64,000 bases of DNA from Lachnospiraceae bacterium (GTDB lineage: Bacteria > Bacillota > Clostridia > Lachnospirales > Lachnospiraceae): assembly GCA_009774235.1 (NCBI GenBank), contig VSNJ01000001.1, positions 1 to 64,000 of the forward strand. The letters are read 5' to 3'. Both the position numbers and the translations under genes were made by a program. Shown here piece by piece: positions 58,755 to 64,000 of the stretch (position 1 is its first letter; each line of letters begins with the position of its first letter). The notes beneath the pieces were generated by a model that was not told the origin of the DNA, did not search any database, and worked only from the letters and a program-made list of their open reading frames with translations.

Positions 58755-59161
58755 GGAACTTTAGGCTGGACGACGAGAGCGGGCATCAAGAGGCGCTATT
58801 TAGCTGGGCGGCATACCAGCAAGGGCGTATGCCAGAGTTAGAGTATCTGCATCATGTACCAAACGGCGGCAAAAGGGACAAGGCGACAGCCACGGCGCTT
58901 AAGAGGCAGGGCGTTAAGGCGGGAGTGCCAGACATTGTGCTACCAGCAGTACGGGCAGGATACCACGGGCTGTACATAGAGCTTAAGGCTGGAAAGAATA
59001 CCACAACGGACAATCAGAAACGCTGGTTAGAGTATCTGCGGCAGCAGGGATATTATACGGCGGTATGCTATGGCTGGCAGCCAGCGGCAGAACTGATAGA
59101 GCGGTATTTACTGCACCCAGAAGAGCTTACACAAGAGCAGGAAACAATTACAATGCGCTAG
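58751..59161 (+). CDS. VRR-NUC domain nuclease
   Basis: This 136-residue stand-alone VRR-NUC protein has HHVPNGGKRDKATATALKRQ, GVKAGVPDIVLP (catalytic Asp), YIELKAGKN (Glu-x-Lys) and QKRWLEYLRQQGYYTAVCYG. These are the PD-(D/E)xK core residues. Phage VRR-NUC proteins act as Holliday-junction or flap nucleases, so this one may resolve replication intermediates. The start is ATG 58,751 after AAGGAGAGA. Confidence 0.9.
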   Translation: MRNFRLDDESGHQEALFSWAAYQQGRMPELEYLHHVPNGGKRDKATATALKRQGVKAGVPDIVLPAVRAGYHGLYIELKAGKNTTTDNQKRWLEYLRQQGYYTAVCYGWQPAAELIERYLLHPEELTQEQETITMR

Positions 59162-59187
59162 AGGCGGCGCAGAAAGAGAGGCAGAGA

Positions 59188-59940
59188 ATGAAAACAATAA
59201 GCATTTTGAACTTAAAGGGCGGCGTAGCCAAGACCTTTACAGCGGCAAATATGGCGTATGAGCTTTACCGCAGGGGCTATAAAGTCCTGCTGCTGGATAA
59301 TGACAAGCAGGGTAACTTAAGCAAGGCATACGGAAGATACGACGCAGAGAGCGTAGCGCCGATAACAAAGCTGCTTAGCGGGGAATGGTTAAACCCAGAG
59401 GAAATAATACAGCATACGGAGTATGAGGGCATAGACATTATCACGGCGAATATGTCACTTTTCGGCGCTACATGGAATTTAACCAAAGAGGAAAACGAAA
59501 ACCAGACGGAGCGGTATAGCGCTTGCAAGTTATGGCACTATGATTACTGCATCATAGATAACCCGCCAGACATAGGGCTTAACGTGATAAATGCGTTGGC
59601 AATAACGGACGAGGTTATAGTACCCGTAAAGCTGGATAATTACGCTTTAGAGGGGCTGGACATTGTGGCAGAGCAGATAGAGGACGTAAAAGAGTATAAC
59701 CCAGCAATTAAGCTGGCGGGCGTTCTGATTACGTCATACCAGAACACGGACGGGGAGAGCGCAGGCGTGGAGTGGCTGGAAGAGCAGGGAATATATAATA
59801 TTCTGGGGATTGTAAGATATTCAAAAAAAGTAGCGGAAAATTCTTTCCTGCAAAAGCCTATCTATGAGTATAGCCAGTGCTGCGGGGCGGCGCAGGGGTA
59901 CAAGAAATTTGTGACGGCATATACGGGGAAAGCGAGGTAA
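59188..59940 (+). CDS. parA: ParA/Soj partition ATPase
   Basis: This 250-residue ATPase has the deviant Walker A LKGGVAKTF with signature Lys (residues 9-17), DNDKQGNLSKAYG, the Walker B-like IIDNPPDIGLNVINAL and VPVKLDNYALEGL. It lacks an N-terminal HTH and so belongs to the small type Ib-like or chromosomal Soj-like group. It works with the ParB-like protein to segregate the element. The start is ATG 59,188 after AGAGAGGCAG; the long upstream open frame overlaps the nuclease gene and is not used. Confidence 0.92.
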   Translation: MKTISILNLKGGVAKTFTAANMAYELYRRGYKVLLLDNDKQGNLSKAYGRYDAESVAPITKLLSGEWLNPEEIIQHTEYEGIDIITANMSLFGATWNLTKEENENQTERYSACKLWHYDYCIIDNPPDIGLNVINALAITDEVIVPVKLDNYALEGLDIVAEQIEDVKEYNPAIKLAGVLITSYQNTDGESAGVEWLEEQGIYNILGIVRYSKKVAENSFLQKPIYEYSQCCGAAQGYKKFVTAYTGKAR

Positions 59941-59945
59941 AGAAA

Positions 59946-60179
59946 ATGGGAAAAGAAAACTATAGAAAAGATTATCAGATAGCAGGATATAGATTTGTTG
60001 AGTGCATATTATGCGGGAAACGTTATAATGCTGGGCGTGGTGGAAATGGTGCAGGGGTAAGGTACTGCCAAGCGTTAAAAAATGATTGGTGGGCTAGGCA
60101 TATAGGGGAAGAAAGCGAAGAGAAAATACACGTACAAGAAAAAGACATAACATTGTGTGAAAAGATGAAAGCGAGGTAA
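59946..60179 (+). CDS. Small prophage protein with cysteine pairs, between parA and parB
   Basis: This 77-residue protein contains VECILCGKRYNAGRG, VRYCQALKNDWWARH and a final CEKMKAR, a possible small zinc site. It starts five bases after the parA stop with the ribosome block gaaagcgaggtaaagaa. The same 17 bases stand in front of parB, so a local duplication of the junction is likely. The function is unknown. Confidence 0.6.
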   Translation: MGKENYRKDYQIAGYRFVECILCGKRYNAGRGGNGAGVRYCQALKNDWWARHIGEESEEKIHVQEKDITLCEKMKAR

Positions 60180-60184
60180 AGAAT

Positions 60185-61321
60185 ATGGCAAAGTTTGGTA
60201 TAAATGACATTTTGAACGCAAAGACAAAGGCAGCGGGAGCGCCAACAGCGGCAGAGGGATACAAAGAGATTTATTTAAGCCCGTATGAGGTAAAGGCGGC
60301 GCAGGAGAACACGCACCAGAGCTTAGAGAACATAGAGGAACTGGCAGACAGCTTTTTACACGTAGGGCAAGAGCAACCAACGGTTTTAGCGAGGATAAAG
60401 GGCGAGTATTTCATAATCGACGGACACAGACGCAACGCCGCTAATATTCTGAATTTGGAGCGGGGACATAAGGAGTATAAAAAAGTCCTTTACCGCTATA
60501 TGGATATGAGCGAGGCTATGTATGAGCTGCGGCTGCTGGCTGGCAACGGATACACGCAGCCGCTTACGGCATATGAGAAAACAAGGTTAGTAGAGCGCAC
60601 CAAAGCGGCGCTGATGCGGGCAAAGGAAGAGGACGGGCTAGAGATACAAGGAAAAATGCGGGATTTGATAGCCGCTATGCTGAATGAAAGCAGCACAAAC
60701 GTAGCCAGAATGGAGAGCATAAACAATAACGCCACGCCAGAGGTAAAAGAGCAGCTTAAGAGCGGCAATATGGGCATCACTGCTGCTTATGAGGCTGCAA
60801 AGCTGCCGCCAGAAGAGCAGAAAGCTATTGCTGATAAAGTGGCAGCGGGCGAGGACATAAGGGCAAAGGAGATAGCCGCAAAGGTGGCAGAGAAAACAGC
60901 AGCCAAAGCCGCAGAGGACGCAGAGCAGGCGCAGCGGGATTATGAAAAGCAGCAGGAAGAGAGTGACAAAGAGATAGAAAAGGCAGAGCGCAAGCGGGAA
61001 GAGGCAGAGGAAAAGGCAAAAGAGGCAGAATTAGCCGCCCAGCACGCAAAGGTACTGCGGGAGTGGGTAAAGGAGAGCGTAAGCGCCGCAACGAAAGCCG
61101 CCGCAGATGCCGTGCTAAAGGTGTCCGAAACGGACACGCCGCAAAAGGACTGGAATAATACGGAGTGGGTAGTATTTACCGCAAGGGAGATTATGCAGCA
61201 GGCAGACAAGGTAAGCGAGGACGATTTATATTTACTGCATGAAATCATGTTGCGCTGCCAGACAGAGCCGCAGGACGCAGCGGGGGGGGGCAGAGCAGAT
61301 AGCGGGACAAATGAGCATTGA
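60185..61321 (+). CDS. parB: ParB-like partition protein, C-terminus probably frameshifted at a nine-G tract
   Basis: This 378-residue protein has a ParB/Sulfiredoxin-fold N-terminal domain with QEQPTVLARIKGEYFIIDGH and the GHRRNAA motif (CTP/DNA-binding). A helix-turn-helix region (LIAAMLNESSTNVARMESI) and a long charged coiled coil (about residues 225-290) follow. As read, translation ends ...AAGGGRADSGTNEH at 61,321. One base fewer in the G9 run at 61,282-61,290 would instead give GGAEQIAGQMSIEDYQKGG and a stop at 61,346. That stop lies two bases before the next start, the spacing typical of this region. The longer frame is probably the functional one. It pairs with ParA. Confidence 0.85.
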   Translation: MAKFGINDILNAKTKAAGAPTAAEGYKEIYLSPYEVKAAQENTHQSLENIEELADSFLHVGQEQPTVLARIKGEYFIIDGHRRNAANILNLERGHKEYKKVLYRYMDMSEAMYELRLLAGNGYTQPLTAYEKTRLVERTKAALMRAKEEDGLEIQGKMRDLIAAMLNESSTNVARMESINNNATPEVKEQLKSGNMGITAAYEAAKLPPEEQKAIADKVAAGEDIRAKEIAAKVAEKTAAKAAEDAEQAQRDYEKQQEESDKEIEKAERKREEAEEKAKEAELAAQHAKVLREWVKESVSAATKAAADAVLKVSETDTPQKDWNNTEWVVFTAREIMQQADKVSEDDLYLLHEIMLRCQTEPQDAAGGGRADSGTNEH

Positions 61322-61348
61322 GGACTACCAGAAAGGCGGGCAGTAGGC

Positions 61349-61720
61349 ATGGACGGGCTGATAATCAAAGAAAAGTGGTTAAGGCTGATTTTAAGCGGCT
61401 TGAAAAGCTGGGAAATACGGGGCAGCAGGACAAAAAAGAGAGGCACAATATATTTAATCCAAAGCGGCAGCAGTCACATTATGGGACAAGTGGATATTGT
61501 AGACTGCATAGAGCTTACAAAAGAGAGGTACGAGAAAAACAGAGGAAAGCACTGTATAGAGGCGGGCTGGGAAAGCCTGCCTTACAGTGTTCCTTACGCA
61601 TGGGTACTTGAAAATTGTGTGCAGTACCAAAAGCCGATACCGTATAAGCACCCACAAGGGGCGGTTATCTGGGTAAAAGGTATAGCACGGGAAAGAGAGG
61701 TAGAACAGCATGAAGTATAG
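61349..61720 (+). CDS. ASCH-domain protein
   Basis: This 123-residue protein starts MDGLIIKEKWLRLILSGLKS and continues WEIRGSRTKKRGTIYLIQSG, MGQVDIVDCIEL and QGAVIWVKGIARE. It is the ASCH/PUA-like fold with the usual GxKxxE(I/V)R motif. ASCH proteins bind RNA, and some cleave RNA or deaminate acetylated cytidine; no specific activity can be assigned. It is coupled to the parB region and overlaps the next gene by 11 bases. Confidence 0.85.
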   Translation: MDGLIIKEKWLRLILSGLKSWEIRGSRTKKRGTIYLIQSGSSHIMGQVDIVDCIELTKERYEKNRGKHCIEAGWESLPYSVPYAWVLENCVQYQKPIPYKHPQGAVIWVKGIAREREVEQHEV

Positions 61721-62240
61721 GCAGTGGAAAAAGAATTATAAAAAACTGCATGGAGTAAACCCACCTTTAGAACTGGATAAGCGCAAGCAGCGCAGGCTTG
61801 CGAAAAAGGCAATTAAGAATATAAACCGCATAGACCTTGCATCTGTAGCCACAAGAGCGGCAGAGGCATTTACAAACGCTTTAGCGTCTTTTATGCGGGG
61901 GCTGGGCGGGGCTTTTGATACGGCAGGGACGGTATGCAGGAATGTTGCCGATAATGTGCAGCCGATAGAGATTAAGGGGCGTACATTCAGCTGGCAAGTG
62001 AGGGAATACGGCAGCAGCTTTCATGCAGTGTATGAGATAAACGCACTGGGCGGCGCTGATGAGCTTAGAGCCGTTACATATAGCCAAAAGGCAGCAGAAA
62101 AGATAGCGGAGATATTAGAGAGCGACCACTTAGAGCATATAAGGCAGACAAGCCCAGATAGGATACAGCGCAGGAATGATGCAGCAGACGGCTTACGGGC
62201 AGCAGTCATTACGGCGTATGAAAGCGGGGTGCTAAAATGA
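61710..62240 (+). CDS. Prophage protein of unknown function
   Basis: This 176-residue protein has a basic N-terminal region (KRKQRRLAKKAIKNINRIDL), a helix that is partly amphipathic (AEAFTNALASFMRGLGGAF) and a C-terminal alpha/beta domain (GRTFSWQVREYGSSFHAVYE ... AEKIAEILESDHLEHIRQ). The family is not recognised. It overlaps both neighbours, as is typical of the operon. Confidence 0.6.
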   Translation: MKYRQWKKNYKKLHGVNPPLELDKRKQRRLAKKAIKNINRIDLASVATRAAEAFTNALASFMRGLGGAFDTAGTVCRNVADNVQPIEIKGRTFSWQVREYGSSFHAVYEINALGGADELRAVTYSQKAAEKIAEILESDHLEHIRQTSPDRIQRRNDAADGLRAAVITAYESGVLK

Positions 62241-62662
62241 GCGAAAAAGGCAACGGCTGGATTTATGTAAATCCTTACCCAGAATACGAGGAATTATTTA
62301 AGCGTATTGAGGCGGCATTAGGATTTAAGTTATTTACATGGCAAAAGAGCTTTATAGTTTTGGGACATTTCAGACGGTACGGGGAAACAACAGCAATGAT
62401 TTTAAAAGAATTGCTAGATACAGAGGCAGCGCCATTAGATTACACAAGGCGGGGTATGAGCCATAGAGAAGATTTTTATAGACGGGAGCTTAGAGGGATA
62501 CAAGAGCGTCTGGAAGATGCGGGGATAAAAACAAGGGTAGTGTTTTGGAGTGTTGAAGATAAACAGAGATACAGAGAGAGCTACAAGGGGACTTGCGAAA
62601 AGCGGGACTGTAGGCGCTGTCCGTTTCCACCGTGCAGGAAAGGAGAGAGCAGGCATGACTAA
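62237..62662 (+). CDS. Prophage protein with helicase-like motif and C-terminal cysteine cluster
   Basis: This 141-residue protein has FTWQKSFIVLGHFRRYGETT followed by AMILKELL. This resembles the 'WQ...GxFRRYGKTTA' start of phage ATPase-like proteins but lacks a normal Walker lysine. The tail CEKRDCRRCPFPPC could hold a metal. It could be a recombination or packaging accessory; the function is not known. Confidence 0.6.
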   Translation: MSEKGNGWIYVNPYPEYEELFKRIEAALGFKLFTWQKSFIVLGHFRRYGETTAMILKELLDTEAAPLDYTRRGMSHREDFYRRELRGIQERLEDAGIKTRVVFWSVEDKQRYRESYKGTCEKRDCRRCPFPPCRKGESRHD

Positions 62663-62765
62663 TTTTTTAATGGTTATTGTAATTATGGTGCTGCTGGATA
62701 TTGACGGGCGGCTGATAAAAATGAATGAAAGGCAGGGCAAGGAAGATGCAGGAAACAACGATTGA
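62655..62765 (+). CDS. Very small prophage membrane peptide
   Basis: This 36-residue peptide has a hydrophobic stretch FLMVIVIMVLLDI (residues 4-16) and a charged tail. It overlaps the previous stop by eight bases and the next start by 20. GGAGAGAGC precedes the ATG, so it is probably translated. The function is unknown. Confidence 0.45.
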   Translation: MTNFLMVIVIMVLLDIDGRLIKMNERQGKEDAGNND

Positions 62766-63255
62766 AGTAACGCCAGAGGTAGAGCAGCTGATACAGAAAG
62801 TGGCACGGGCAGCAGTAGCCGAGTACAAGAGGCAGGAAGAAAAAGAGCGCAAGCGTGATAAGTACCACAATACTTTTACGCTTATGAAATGCTACCGTGA
62901 TGCCGCTTTCCATATCGAGAACGCCATAAGCGACGGCGAGCAGTTAGAGCTTAAGGGAATGACCGACGAGCAGCAGAGGACGTACTTAGAGAGCGTGAGG
63001 CGCAGCCGATTTAAAACTCTGATTATGACAGCACACATAGACAAGGCGGTAGAAGAGATAGAGCATAGGCGCAGAATGGCTGGCAGGGAAATAGAGTATA
63101 AGGCTTTTGAGCTGTATTTTATACAGGGCTGGGACTATGAGGCAATAGCAGAGAAACTGGGGACGGGGAAGAACACGCCGAGGCGCTGGGTAACTGGCAT
63201 AATCAATGAGTTGTCGGTACTGTTATGGGGCATAGACGAGGATAAGCTAAAATAG
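62746..63255 (+). CDS. ArpU/RinA-like late transcriptional regulator (sigma-70 region 4-type HTH)
   Basis: This 169-residue helical protein has a C-terminal HTH like sigma region 4: KAFELYFIQGWDYEAIAEKL followed by GTGKNTPRRWVTGIINELSV. Phage proteins of this build (ArpU, RinA and similar) activate the packaging and structural genes and are encoded just before them, exactly as here. Immediately after its stop lie three 11-bp direct repeats abutting a promoter, the natural binding target. The start is ATG 62,746, and an in-frame ATG seven codons upstream lacks a good site. Confidence 0.75.
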   Translation: MQETTIEVTPEVEQLIQKVARAAVAEYKRQEEKERKRDKYHNTFTLMKCYRDAAFHIENAISDGEQLELKGMTDEQQRTYLESVRRSRFKTLIMTAHIDKAVEEIEHRRRMAGREIEYKAFELYFIQGWDYEAIAEKLGTGKNTPRRWVTGIINELSVLLWGIDEDKLK

Positions 63256-63270
63256 CAGGCTGGCAGCAGG

Positions 63271-63303
63271 CGTGGTAATACCGTGGTAAAAACGTGGTGT
63301 TTA
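63271..63303 (+). promoter_or_regulatory. Three 11-bp direct repeats (iterons) upstream of the late promoter
   Basis: cgtggtaatac (63,271), cgtggtaaaaa (63,282) and cgtggtgttta (63,293) lie head to tail with an exact 11-base period, about one helical turn. The last overlaps the -35 box. They are probable activator or repressor sites. Confidence 0.75.
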
Positions 63304-63328
63304 CATGGGAATTTGAAAGCTGTATAAT
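63300..63328 (+). promoter_or_regulatory. Prophage late-type promoter
   Basis: TTTACA (63,300-63,305), 17 bases, TATAAT (63,323-63,328). It lies directly after the iterons and 45 bases after the ArpU/RinA-like gene. A terminator starts about 10 bases downstream of the -10 box. Confidence 0.75.
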
Positions 63329-63338
63329 GGTAACATGA

Positions 63339-63397
63339 AAAGAGTAGGCGATAGCTTAGCCGTGATGCGGCAGCAGTAGCCTACTCTTTTTTGTTTT
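63339..63397 (+). terminator. Promoter-proximal terminator/attenuator
   Basis: An 11-bp stem, aaagagtaggc/gcctactcttt (63,339-63,349 and 63,379-63,389), is followed by ttttgtttt. It begins at or just after the predicted transcript start, so most transcripts would end as an RNA of about 60 bases unless antitermination occurs. Confidence 0.85.
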
Positions 63398-63469
63398 CAT
63401 TCTTTAGCCTCTACCCAGCGCATGAAACTTAGGGCGCTGGGAATACAAAGGGAAAGGAGCGGGGACAGT

Positions 63470-63766
63470 ATGAAAGCATGGGCTAAGAGTTTCTATCTAT
63501 CGGCGGCATGGGAGAATACCAGAGCCGCTTACTTAATGTCACAAGATTATATATGCGAGCGCTGCGGAGAGCCTGCAAAGGTGGCACACCACAAGCGCTA
63601 CATAACACGGGCAAACATTAACGACGCAAACATAACGCTTAACTGGGATAACCTAGAGGCGCTATGCCAAGACTGCCATAATAAAGAGCATCATAAGCGA
63701 GCGCCAAAGCTGCGGTATGGTTTTGACGCAGACGGGCGCATAGTCCCCCCCTATTCAGAAAAATAA
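63470..63766 (+). CDS. HNH endonuclease
   Basis: This 98-residue HNH protein has the zinc pairs CERC and CQDC, the catalytic AHHKRYI, the middle ITLNWDNLEALC and a final HNKEHH. Phage HNH proteins beside the terminase genes assist cos/pac cleavage. The start is ATG 63,470, ten bases after AAGGAG; the frame is open 16 codons further upstream, where there is no ribosome site. It is the first gene after the late promoter and attenuator. Confidence 0.9.
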   Translation: MKAWAKSFYLSAAWENTRAAYLMSQDYICERCGEPAKVAHHKRYITRANINDANITLNWDNLEALCQDCHNKEHHKRAPKLRYGFDADGRIVPPYSEK

Positions 63767-63876
63767 TTAAAGGGGGAAAATACCGAGGGGGATACCCTAA
63801 AATTACCCTACGGGCGTGCGCATACGTGGTGTAGGGGGTGTGGTGGGGTGCAGGAGAGGAAAGCGGGGTAAAAGGA
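63767..63876 (+). other. Candidate cos region between HNH and the next packaging gene
   Basis: This 110-base G-rich stretch has the dyad ccctac...gtaggg (63,806-63,835) enclosing gggcgtgcgcatacgtggt and short direct repeats of ggggtg. It also carries acgtggtgt, the same nine bases as in the third iteron. In many cos-type Firmicute phages the cohesive-end site lies exactly here, between HNH and the terminase small subunit. The position is suggestive only. Confidence 0.3.
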
Positions 63877-64000
63877 ATGGCGACAAAGACGGAAAAGACA
63901 AAAGAACAGCGTATTAAGTCTGAAAAGAGCAGGCTTAAAAGGATTTTCAAGGACTTAGACGAGAATAAGAAAAACTTAGTAACGCCGCTGATAGAAAAGG
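63877..64000 (+). CDS. Probable terminase small-subunit-type protein (partial, runs off the window)
   Basis: Only the first 41 codons are present: a very basic opening, MATKTEKTKEQRIKSEKSRL, then KRIFKDLDENKKNLVTPLIEK. This pattern starts small phage proteins encoded directly before the large terminase, and the HNH-then-this order supports a packaging role. Without the rest of the frame the family cannot be confirmed. AAAAGGA precedes the ATG. Confidence 0.55.
   Translation, partial: MATKTEKTKEQRIKSEKSRLKRIFKDLDENKKNLVTPLIEK

Larger units (their letters stand above)
52025..64000 (+). mobile_element. Prophage (left arm; extends beyond the window), phage-plasmid-like
   Basis: From just after the plsC terminator the base composition rises sharply. 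Codon use changes to GC-richer codons (AGC, GCC, CAG) and all genes run rightward with short overlaps. The order is: small regulators, DNA methyltransferase, SSB-like, HUH Rep, VRR-NUC, ParA, ParB, ASCH, ArpU/RinA-like, HNH, and a probable small terminase-associated gene at the edge. This is the early-to-packaging order of a tailed phage of Firmicutes. No integrase is seen in the visible part, so it must be at the far end or absent. The exact attachment site cannot be fixed without the right junction. Confidence 0.9.

Noticed and set aside
59188..61321. ParAB as evidence that the window is a plasmid or is near the chromosomal replication origin
   Set aside because: The genes lie inside a phage-type operon contiguous with chromosomal genes such as atp, nadE and plsC. 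No dnaA, gidB or rnpA neighbours are present.

Overview
The window is AT-rich chromosomal DNA of a Gram-positive, anaerobe-type Firmicute, most like the Lachnospiraceae (Lachnospira, Roseburia or Butyrivibrio relatives), joined at about 52,025 to a distinctly more GC-rich prophage that runs off the right edge. Reasons for the assignment: AddAB instead of RecBCD; strong AGGAGG ribosome sites; YesM/YesN two-component pairs; a secreted beta-galactosidase with BspA-type leucine-rich repeats; an F-type ATPase with a sodium-type c subunit; and a probable SigD (motility) promoter. No rRNA or CRISPR array is present. Many start sites were moved inward from the longest reading frame because a clear Shine-Dalgarno sequence marks a later codon.

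Layout of the chromosomal part. (1) 66-4,315, minus strand: a three-gene run of CPBP-type membrane protease, UvrA paralogue and beta-lactamase-fold hydrolase, the last two overlapping as TTGA. (2) 4,438-6,034: a long hairpin element, a small membrane-anchored protein and a GNAT acetyltransferase. (3) 6,131-14,235: addB and addA, separated by a sugar O-acetyltransferase on the other strand. (4) 14,267-29,558, minus strand: a galactose/galactoside locus. It holds mglB-mglA-mglC (with an unusual coiled-coil N-terminus on the permease), a large secreted GH2 beta-galactosidase, a YesN/YesM regulator pair and two further sugar-binding proteins. Sugar is probably sensed by the anchored binding protein plus the kinase, released by the beta-galactosidase and imported by Mgl. 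(5) 30,003-37,963: a BlaI/BlaR1-like pair with an overlapping promoter/operator, nadE, a second M56-like protein with a damaged zinc motif, and a DUF402 protein. (6) 38,417-45,841: the complete atp operon (I/Z-like, I, B, E, F, H, A, G, D, C). (7) 45,987-51,964: a SigD-promoter gene, a parallel beta-helix protein, a truncated AraC regulator, ispE, a VanY-like carboxypeptidase with a TKEP-repeat tail, and plsC.

The prophage (about 52,025-64,000, all plus strand) starts directly after the plsC terminator. It has densely packed early genes: HTH and RHH regulators, an adenine/cytosine DNA methyltransferase, an SSB-like OB-fold protein, a DUF4406 protein, a G2P-like HUH replication initiator, a VRR-NUC nuclease, ParA and ParB, an ASCH protein and an ArpU/RinA-like late regulator. 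These are followed by HNH and the start of a probable terminase small-subunit module. HUH Rep plus ParAB suggests a phage-plasmid lifestyle. The most striking items are: an 11-bp-period triple repeat that abuts a consensus promoter followed at once by a terminator (63,271-63,397); a tRNA-Ser(UGA)-like RNA (52,921-53,014); a nine-G tract that appears to shift the frame of parB; and a pair of related intergenic hairpin elements in the chromosome (4,438-4,685 and 38,127-38,294).
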